From positions 20,672-79,070 of the forward strand of contig NZ_BMLX01000010.1 of NCBI RefSeq assembly GCF_014645535.1: 58,399 nucleotides of DNA. Direction: 5' to 3'. The notes under the pieces are model-generated. The model was not told the DNA's origin. It saw only the letters and a program-made list of their open reading frames with translations, and searched no databases. Made by a program: the position numbers and the translations under genes. The DNA is from Silvimonas iriomotensis (GTDB lineage Bacteria > Pseudomonadota > Gammaproteobacteria > Burkholderiales > Chitinibacteraceae). This document shows positions 53,688 through 58,399 of the stretch, one piece after another; within the stretch, counting starts at the first letter, position 1, and each line of letters starts with the position of its first letter.

Positions 53688-54242
53688 TCAGCTCAAAAGG
53701 TTGACGATCCAGTCCGGGTGCAACTGCCAGCCATTGAAACCGGCCAGCACAAAGAGTGTGCCTACCGCCCCGAATGCCACGCTGACCATCAACATCCAGC
53801 GCAGGCGCGTCAGGGCCGTGATACCGGCCAGCGCCATGGCGATGCTGAGCATGGCATCGGCAAGGTCAAACTGGTCGTCACGATAGTTCAGTTTGTTGTA
53901 GCCCGCATCCTGGCTTTCTGCGCTGGCCTTGAGTTGCGGCAACTCGGCCTGATAATGCGCAGACTCGCCGGCAAGCTGCGCATGCGCGGCAGATGCCTTG
54001 GCACCGGGCAAAAGGGCAGATAGTAGCAGATCGCTGTTTGCAAGAAGATGAAGCTTGAGTTTGGTCGCCTGATACTGGTTCCAGGTATCCACTGCCTGCA
54101 TTTTGGAAAGCTGCATGGCCTGCACGATATTGTCATCCTTGATTTTGGCAATACCCAGGATGACCGAAAACGCCAGCACCGCCATGCCGACCCACTGGTT
54201 CAGGCGTTTCTCGCCTGTTTCTACCGATACGTCCAGATCCAT
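53688..54242 (-). CDS. DUF4337 family membrane protein (copy 1)
   Basis: The 184-residue protein has an N-terminal membrane helix (about 15-33, NQWVGMAVLAFSVILGIA), a soluble helical region with SKMQAVDTWNQYQATKLKL, and two C-terminal helices (ALAGITALTRLRWML... and VAFGAVGTLFVLAGF). The W-x-x-Y-Q-A-x-K motif is shared with the paralogue at 55682-56212. I recognise both as DUF4337, function unknown. The ATG at 54242 follows CAGGGAGAC. It is divergent from the membrane protein/cytochrome gene pair. Confidence 0.85.
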   Translation of the reverse strand: MDLDVSVETGEKRLNQWVGMAVLAFSVILGIAKIKDDNIVQAMQLSKMQAVDTWNQYQATKLKLHLLANSDLLLSALLPGAKASAAHAQLAGESAHYQAELPQLKASAESQDAGYNKLNYRDDQFDLADAMLSIAMALAGITALTRLRWMLMVSVAFGAVGTLFVLAGFNGWQLHPDWIVNLLS

Positions 54243-54555
54243 CTTGTTGTCTCCCTGTTGCGCTTTCTGGCGCTTGTTTGTGAGCGGCAAATAACCAGCG
54301 TGCCGACACAACGGCCAGACCCTGTATCCGGTGGACACGCCCGCCGCGCCTGACCCGCTTTTTTGTGCGCTGTGTCATCTGGCCCGGCAGATCACGCGTT
54401 AGACCGGTGCAATCCCCTTGGCTTCATTTTGACTGGAACGGTGCCCGGCGCTTGCCGGTGTACCGTTTTCTTTTGCCCGTGCCCGCAGTTCACCGCGCCA
54501 GGGCGGTGGACCCGGTTTAATATGCAGGCATGCAGGCCACTCTCTGTTTTATCGC
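54243..54555. other. Divergent intergenic region
   Basis: The 313 bases between the divergent DUF4337 gene and the membrane protein/cytochrome genes hold no supported gene. Open frames here are poor in typical codons and are not family-like. It should contain both promoters, but I see no clear consensus pair. Confidence 0.5.
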
Positions 54556-55023
54556 ATGAGCGCCCGACCTCTCCAGCGCCGCTGGTGGGTGCTGCCGTTT
54601 GCGCTGTTGCTGGCGTTGCAAAGCTGGCTGTGGCTGCATCTGCGACGCGGTGCCGAATGGCTGCTGGCCTGGCCGGTATGGCGCCGCTGGGGCGCGGGGG
54701 TCATGCGCTGGTTGCGCGCCCGCACACCTTTCCAGGCCATGCTCTGTTTCATCGTGCCGGTTTTGCTGACCAACCCGCCCCGGTTGATCTGCGTGTATTT
54801 GCTGGCCAAGGGTCACTGGCTGGCCTCTGCCGTATTGTATGTGACACTCAAATCGCTGGAATTCGGCTCGGTTGCCGTCGTCGAGCGCGCATGCCGGCCC
54901 GTATTGCGCACCGTGCGTCTTTATCGGCGCGGTTATCTCTTTGTGGCACGATGGCGCCGCTGGACCCGCCGGCAGTTACGGCCGTGGCGCCAGTGGTGGC
55001 GGTTGCGTTGTGCCCGCCTGTGA
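54556..55023 (+). CDS. Predicted membrane protein, function unknown
   Basis: The 155-residue protein has an N-terminal helix (WWVLPFALLLALQSWLWLHL) and a second hydrophobic stretch (about 58-100, FQAMLCFIVPVLLTNPPRLI and WLASAVLYVTLKS). A very basic, tryptophan-rich tail follows (ARWRRWTRRQLRPWRQWW). I recognise no family. It lies 34 bases upstream of the cytochrome c' gene and probably shares its transcript. The basic tail could touch phospholipid or a heme protein, which is speculation. Confidence 0.6.
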   Translation: MSARPLQRRWWVLPFALLLALQSWLWLHLRRGAEWLLAWPVWRRWGAGVMRWLRARTPFQAMLCFIVPVLLTNPPRLICVYLLAKGHWLASAVLYVTLKSLEFGSVAVVERACRPVLRTVRLYRRGYLFVARWRRWTRRQLRPWRQWWRLRCARL

Positions 55024-55057
55024 CATCATTTTCAATGTTCTGCCTGAACGCCCAACC

Positions 55058-55519
55058 ATGACCAAGCTCTCTCTGGCCCGCCTGACGGGCTCCTGTACCC
55101 TGCTGATCGTACTGCTCGCCGCCTGCTCGCATGAAGACCCGAACTCGCCGGTCTACAAACGCAAACAGGTGTTCAAGGAAATGCTGCGCACCAGCCAGAG
55201 CATGCGCGACATGCTCAAGGGCGCCAAAGCATGGGACGCCCAGGCCTTTCGCAGCAACGCAGACAAACTCCAGCAACTGGCGCAGCAGCCGTGGCCGCTG
55301 TTTGTGCCGCCAGACCAGAATGATCACAGCAAGACCGATGCCAAAGCCAGCATCTGGAGCCATCCGCAAGATTTTCATGCCGCACAGGACAAACTGCTGG
55401 ATAACGTAACCCGGCTCAAGGATGTCGCCGCTACCGGCGACGCCGACAAGATCCGCCCGCAGTTTTCCGCCATGGAAGACAGCTGCAGCGCCTGCCACAA
55501 GGCATTTCGCGAATTCTGA
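55058..55519 (+). CDS. Lipoprotein cytochrome c' family protein
   Basis: The 153-residue protein has a lipobox LAAC (Cys23) after a strong hydrophobic signal and a four-helix-bundle body (YKRKQVFKEMLRTSQSM, DFHAAQDKLLDNVTRLKD). A single C-terminal heme site CSACH at 143-147 is the usual place for cytochrome c'. Cytochrome c' binds NO and related ligands. Most are soluble and periplasmic, so the lipid anchor is notable. The ATG at 55058 is chosen because it gives the signal and lipobox. It follows the membrane protein gene. Confidence 0.88.
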   Translation: MTKLSLARLTGSCTLLIVLLAACSHEDPNSPVYKRKQVFKEMLRTSQSMRDMLKGAKAWDAQAFRSNADKLQQLAQQPWPLFVPPDQNDHSKTDAKASIWSHPQDFHAAQDKLLDNVTRLKDVAATGDADKIRPQFSAMEDSCSACHKAFREF

Positions 55520-55540
55520 GCATTTGCGAATCAAGCTGCC

Positions 55541-55562
55541 AGGGGCGCTGCGGCGCCCCTTT
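55541..55562 (+). terminator. Terminator-like hairpin after the cytochrome c' gene
   Basis: Stem AGGGGCGC/GCGCCCCT with a 4-base loop, followed by TTGTC. The U tract is short, so some read-through into the DUF4337 gene is possible. Confidence 0.6.
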
Positions 55563-55681
55563 GTCGTGCGGTTCACGCCTGCAACACCTCGTTACAGTCA
55601 GAATGCCTCGCCCTCGCCAGAATCTGCCGCGATATTTGACCCGTTCAACAAAAAAGACGCAGATCTGATCGAGACACGAAC

Positions 55682-56212
55682 ATGAGCGAAGAAAAGAAAG
55701 ACCCATGGCTGAATTACCTGGCGCTGACCACCGTCATTCTGGCCGTGTGCGCCACGCTGTCCACCTTCAAGGGCGGCGGTTACTCCACCCGCAGCGTAAT
55801 CAGCCAGGCCCAGGCCTCTGACCAGTGGGCCTACTACCAGGCCAAGGGCGTCAAGCTGAACCTGTATCAAGTGCAGCGCGATAACCTGGCCCTGCAACGC
55901 GATGCCCTGCCGACCGACAGCAAAGCGGCCACGGCCTATGCCAGCCGCATTGCCGACTACGACGCCAAGGTCAAACAATACAGCGAAGAAAAAGACAACA
56001 TCCAGGCCTCTGCCCGCGCACTGGAAGCCCAGCGTGATGACGCCCAGCGCCACGGCAAACCGTTTGGTCTGGCCGTGATCTTCCTGCAGGTTGCCATTCT
56101 GGTGTCGTCCATTGCCGGTTTGTTCAAACGCAAGGCACTGTGGCTGACCGCCCTGCCAATCGGCCTTGTCGGTGTGTTGTATTTTCTGGATGGCTTTTTC
56201 GTACTGTTCTAG
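55682..56212 (+). CDS. DUF4337 family membrane protein (copy 2)
   Basis: The 176-residue protein has an N-terminal helix (WLNYLALTTVILAVCATLS), a soluble helical middle with SQAQASDQWAYYQAKGVKLNLYQ (motif W-x-Y-Y-Q-A-x-x), and charged coiled-coil (YASRIADYDAKVKQYSEEKD). Two C-terminal helices end it (AVIFLQVAILVSSIAGLF, PIGLVGVLYFLDGFF). It is the paralogue of the minus-strand gene at 53688-54242. DUF4337 proteins have no known function. The layout, TM-periplasmic coiled region-TM-TM, suits a signal or assembly protein. Confidence 0.87.
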   Translation: MSEEKKDPWLNYLALTTVILAVCATLSTFKGGGYSTRSVISQAQASDQWAYYQAKGVKLNLYQVQRDNLALQRDALPTDSKAATAYASRIADYDAKVKQYSEEKDNIQASARALEAQRDDAQRHGKPFGLAVIFLQVAILVSSIAGLFKRKALWLTALPIGLVGVLYFLDGFFVLF

Positions 56213-56335
56213 CCGCAGACCGCGGCAGCGGGCACGACTGTCGTTTCAAACGCGGTCGTGCTGCACTGCGCATAGGCAGGCGCCACCGGCCCTGCCTACA
56301 CTTTCCTGATCTCTTGTCTCAGGATACCCCGCCCC

Positions 56336-56797
56336 ATGCGCACGGCCGGCCAGTGGTTCGACGCCTACAGCAGTGATCATCGCAACGCCACCAACCAGAC
56401 CATCCACTGGATCTGCGTACCGGTCATTTTGTGGTGCGTGATGATGTGGTTATGGCTGGTGCCCTCACCCACCGGGATCGACGGTTTCTGGGCCTTGCTC
56501 GCCGCCGCCGCCGCGCTGGGGTTTTATACCCGCCTCTCTGTGCGGCTGGGTTTTGCCATGTTGCTCTGGCTGGCACTCAATGCGCTGCTTGCGCGCGCGG
56601 CAATGTCCGCACTGGGTGAGCAAGCGGCGTTCATGCTGGCGATCTCGCTGTTCATCCTGTCGTGGATCGGCCAGTTTGTCGGCCATGCCATCGAAGGCCG
56701 GCGCCCTTCTTTCTTTACCGATCTGTCTTACCTGCTGATCGGCCCCGCCTGGCTGATGGGCAAAACCTTGCGGCGCATGGGCTGGCCCGTCGCCTGA
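56336..56797 (+). CDS. DUF962/Mpo1-like membrane protein
   Basis: The 153-residue protein begins TAGQWFDAYSSDHRNATNQTIHWICVP, the Mpo1/YGL010w family start with the conserved N-terminal H-R-N and H-W-I-C-V-P residues. About four membrane helices follow, with ISLFILSWIGQFVGHAIEGRRPSF split near the GHAIEGRRP motif. Yeast Mpo1 is an Fe(II)-dependent dioxygenase in 2-hydroxy fatty-acid degradation and needs these histidines. Bacterial members are annotated DUF962. It ends the plus-strand cluster, and a bidirectional terminator follows. Confidence 0.9.
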   Translation: MRTAGQWFDAYSSDHRNATNQTIHWICVPVILWCVMMWLWLVPSPTGIDGFWALLAAAAALGFYTRLSVRLGFAMLLWLALNALLARAAMSALGEQAAFMLAISLFILSWIGQFVGHAIEGRRPSFFTDLSYLLIGPAWLMGKTLRRMGWPVA

Positions 56798-56816
56798 ACA
56801 TCGGCCAAGCGCCCAC

Positions 56817-56850
56817 AAAAAATGGCCGCATGCGAGCGGCCATTTTGTTT
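56817..56850. terminator. Bidirectional terminator
   Basis: Stem AATGGCCGC (56821-56829) and GCGGCCATT (56836-56844) with a 6-base loop. A T-rich tract follows (TTTTGTTT) and an A run precedes it, serving both convergent genes. Confidence 0.9.
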
Positions 56851-56864
56851 GCGCAAGCGCCCTT

Positions 56865-57197
56865 TCAGCCCGGGCCGATCTCGCTGCGCAGATACCCCAT
56901 GGCGGAATAAATACGCGCCACGGTTTCGGCATCGGCGCCATGACGTAATCGCGGCGGCGTCAGATCAGACTCGGACCGGCCATTGGCGTGGCCGTTGGGC
57001 TTGCTCTCTCTGGATTGCAAGTGATCCCGCTCGTGTTCCAGCTCCTTGATCCAGGCCTTGATCTGCGTACCGTGGCGGGTGCGCATCTCGTGCTGGAATT
57101 CATCGGTGGATGGGTCGTGCAACTCCTGATTGATTTCAATTTCCCAGGCATCGAGCTGGTTGCGGACTTTATCCAGGTCTAGCAGTGTCATACTCAT
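56865..57197 (-). CDS. Hypothetical charged helical protein
   Basis: The 110-residue product is rich in charged residues with a coiled-coil-like first half (LDLDKVRNQLDAWEIEINQE, IKELEHERDHLQSR). A polar linker (KPNGHANGRSESDL) and a short C-terminal helix (ETVARIYSAMGYLRSEIG) follow. I recognise no family. The ATG at 57197 is preceded by AAGGAG, the best ribosome-binding site nearby. The C-terminal helix is the most motif-like part. Confidence 0.6.
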   Translation of the reverse strand: MSMTLLDLDKVRNQLDAWEIEINQELHDPSTDEFQHEMRTRHGTQIKAWIKELEHERDHLQSRESKPNGHANGRSESDLTPPRLRHGADAETVARIYSAMGYLRSEIGPG

Positions 57198-57321
57198 CAC
57201 TGTACTCCTTGGCAAAAAACCGGGTGATCCTGCGTGTTGTAACGACAATGCGGCATGCCAGCCGCGTGGCGGAGGGATCATCCGCCACAAAAACACCATA
57301 AATTCATGTCTTCAAAAGAAC

Positions 57322-57459
57322 TTATGCGTCAATCAAAAACCGGACCCGCATGCAGACCCACATATTCAAGTCGTCGCCCGTGGTACTCAATGGGTCCTGA
57401 TGGGCAATCCACCGGTTCATCGTAGCCAATCCATCCGCCACCACCTGGTCAATATCCAT
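57322..57459 (-). CDS. Possible 45-residue protein or gene remnant
   Basis: The product starts MDIDQVVADGLATMNRWIAH and ends MRVRFLIDA. The amino-acid mix is protein-like, unlike the Arg/Pro-rich shadows elsewhere, but the ribosome-binding site is weak and no family is evident. It may be the 3' end of a decayed gene, because upstream in-frame sequence (to 57600) is unconvincing. It lies in a gene-poor region next to an insertion sequence. Confidence 0.3.
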   Translation of the reverse strand: MDIDQVVADGLATMNRWIAHQDPLSTTGDDLNMWVCMRVRFLIDA

Positions 57460-58004
57460 TTCTTCGCGATTGATGGCGGCCCGCTGCCGGGCCCCGCGCG
57501 TTGAAGCTCCCCAAGATTGGCAGCACAGCAAAGTGTCATGACCAACCCGTAGCGCCAGCAAGGAGCAACGAACAGCGCGGTACGTCCTGGCCGTGGGCAT
57601 GCACAGTTCCTGGCGAGCCTCCTCTTTCTATCCTCTACGCTGCTACGACGCCCCCGGATTCAGTGGTTTTTCAGGGCACTTTTCGATCGGGCACAGCTTT
57701 GATCGTGTAATCAGGACACCCCGCGAGTGATTTCTGGTCGACGGAATGGGCAATATGATGCCCTCAGCGACCCTTTCCTTAACGCTAAAAACCCTATACA
57801 CCTTACGCATCTGGGCGGTGCGTTTAACCATTTAATTTACAATGGAAATTGTCAATTTTCGGCACCCGGACTTGTATACAAGACACAATAGAATTGTCGT
57901 AACACTCTGATTTTCAAAAGAAAAACTGTTTACAAGCTGTACACAGCAAGATGACGGCCCACGCTGATCCGTCGGCACCCGGCAAACAGCCTCCAAACAG
58001 TACA
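57460..58004. other. Gene-poor, partly AT-rich region
   Basis: I see no supported gene in these 545 bases. GC content drops visibly after about 57780. The stretch 57830-57900 contains three palindromes (see separate entry), and TTGTCA (57849-57854) with TGTATA (57873-57878) could be a promoter. Confidence 0.5.
57839..57897. repeat. Cluster of ACAAT/ATTGT palindromes
   Basis: ACAAT-GGAA-ATTGT (57839-57852), the perfect 12-bp palindrome CTTGTATACAAG (57871-57882), and ACAAT-AGA-ATTGT (57885-57897) occur in 59 bases of AT-rich DNA. The first and third share the same arms with 4- and 3-base spacers. They resemble repressor operators rather than coding sequence. Confidence 0.6.
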
Positions 58005-58031
58005 GACAACAACGCCCGCACATGGCGGGCG
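58005..58031 (-). terminator. Terminator-like hairpin after the truncated membrane gene
   Basis: On the minus strand CGCCCGC pairs with GCGGGCG (58013-58019, 58025-58031) around five bases, followed by TTGTTGTCTG. It sits 25 bases after the stop at 58056 and has a modest U content. Confidence 0.5.
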
Positions 58032-58055
58032 CTGAAGGCCTGATCAGTTCTAACG

Positions 58056-58272
58056 TCATTTCTGATCGGCTACATCCGAGTCTGGCCGGGGTTCTACAAG
58101 CAATTTTCTAATTGCAAAACCAACCATCAGCCCCCCTGCAATCAATGACCCCAACCCAATCAAGCCATGCCGACTCCAGAATGGGCTATCCCACAACGAG
58201 GAAGCACCGATACCTATGAGTAGCAGTCCGAGCAACCCATTTGGCAGTTTTTCCCACGGCAGAAATGCGAGT
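58056..58272 (-). pseudogene. C-terminal fragment of a membrane-protein gene, cut by an IS end
   Basis: Reading the minus strand into the TGA at 58056-58058 gives about 72 residues: LAFLPWEKLPNGLLGLLLIG, a polar SSLWDSPFWSRHG turn, then LIGLGSLIAGGLMVGFAIRK and a charged tail ending DVADQK. This is two membrane helices with normal composition. No start codon fits, and its 5' side runs directly into IS-like repeats. It is probably the 3' remnant of an interrupted gene. I do not recognise the family. Confidence 0.5.
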
Positions 58273-58399
58273 TGTTGATTTGCACTGAATCCTGACCCAC
58301 CTTTTGCATCGAATTCTGACCCACCTGATGGACCCTTTTCAGGGGGTGGGTTGGGGCTGCCTGGGGGCTTTTTTCTCCTTTTCCGGTGGAAACGTGCTG
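58273..58399. mobile_element. End of an IS21-like insertion sequence (partial)
   Basis: A 22-bp direct repeat, TGCACTGAATCCTGACCCAC at 58281 and TGCATCGAATTCTGACCCAC at 58305 (plus CT in each), differs at three positions. Each copy ends in TGACCCACCT. Such repeated TGACCCACC blocks are a hallmark of IS21-family termini, which bind the transposase several times. The likely tip is near 58273 (TGTTGATTTGCAC). The transposase genes (istA, istB) would lie beyond the window. Confidence 0.6.

Noticed and set aside
58287-58399. Translation of the IS end as part of the membrane protein
   Set aside because: The frame is open but the sequence is the doubled IS-terminus repeat; its low-complexity Pro/Lys/Gly product has no membrane-protein character.

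Overview
The window is GC-rich (about 60% by eye), gene-dense and chromosomal in character. Gene content points to a betaproteobacterium, most likely of the Neisseriales (Chromobacteriaceae/Chitinibacteraceae type). The clues are a tsaB-rimI-family-4 uracil-DNA glycosylase run, a CsgG/DUF4810/DUF799 (GNA1162-type) lipoprotein trio, DUF2863- and DUF2917-type proteins and ATTCC...GGAAT (dRS3/REP-like) repeats. This is inference from family recognition; no search was run. I found no rRNA, tRNA, CRISPR array or prophage. An insertion-sequence end lies at the extreme right edge.

Region by region. 1-3042: repeats, then clpB behind a near-consensus heat-shock promoter. 3117-6111: a GNAT protein, a GFA-family protein and the coupled tsaB/rimI/udg genes. 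6142-8817: AcpH, a DUF2459 protein and a metallo-beta-lactamase-fold hydrolase. 8828-11112: an OmpR/EnvZ-like two-component pair with repeated TTTGTATC elements in front. 11246-15420: a polysaccharide deacetylase that lacks the usual catalytic-base Asp, the CsgG/DUF4810/DUF799 lipoprotein operon and a citrate-type MFS symporter. 15626-16656: ohr/ohrR with a palindromic operator. 16702-21216: an MFS transporter and three LysR regulators. 21335-25690: a DUF2917 protein, a GST, argD behind an attenuator-like leader, a PerM-type membrane protein and a periplasmic peroxiredoxin.

25766-32703 is a complete tripartite RND efflux operon (fusion protein, pump, outer-membrane channel) divergent from a TetR repressor. 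The intergenic space holds a 26-bp perfect palindrome almost identical to the AcrR operator. 32707-38000 carries an ABM monooxygenase, a canonical polysaccharide deacetylase, two sugar-type ABC permeases without their partner genes, a CHRD protein, a LysR regulator and a small membrane protein. 38139-43411 is a cobalamin block: cobT-cobS-cobC-cobU (late assembly and salvage) plus btuB under a cobalamin riboswitch.

43522-45005 is a PadR/HAAS-domain (DUF1700) pair. 45179-49032 holds DUF3096, acylphosphatase, a WbuC-like cupin with a terminator hairpin in its leader, a DUF2863-like protein, a thioredoxin-like ferredoxin and a DUF1479 oxygenase. 49130-53456 (minus strand) is a nitrate/taurine-type ABC permease fusion and ATPase abutting a cation-diffusion-facilitator exporter. 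53688-56797 is an unusual cluster of two DUF4337 paralogues around a membrane protein and a lipoprotein cytochrome c', followed by a DUF962/Mpo1-like protein. The right end (57198-58399) is gene-poor, locally AT-rich, rich in palindromes, and ends in a membrane-protein gene apparently cut by an IS21-like element.

The best candidates for something undescribed are the argD leader, the DUF4337/cytochrome c' cluster, the ABC importer with no binding protein that abuts a metal exporter, and the deacetylase with an altered catalytic motif.
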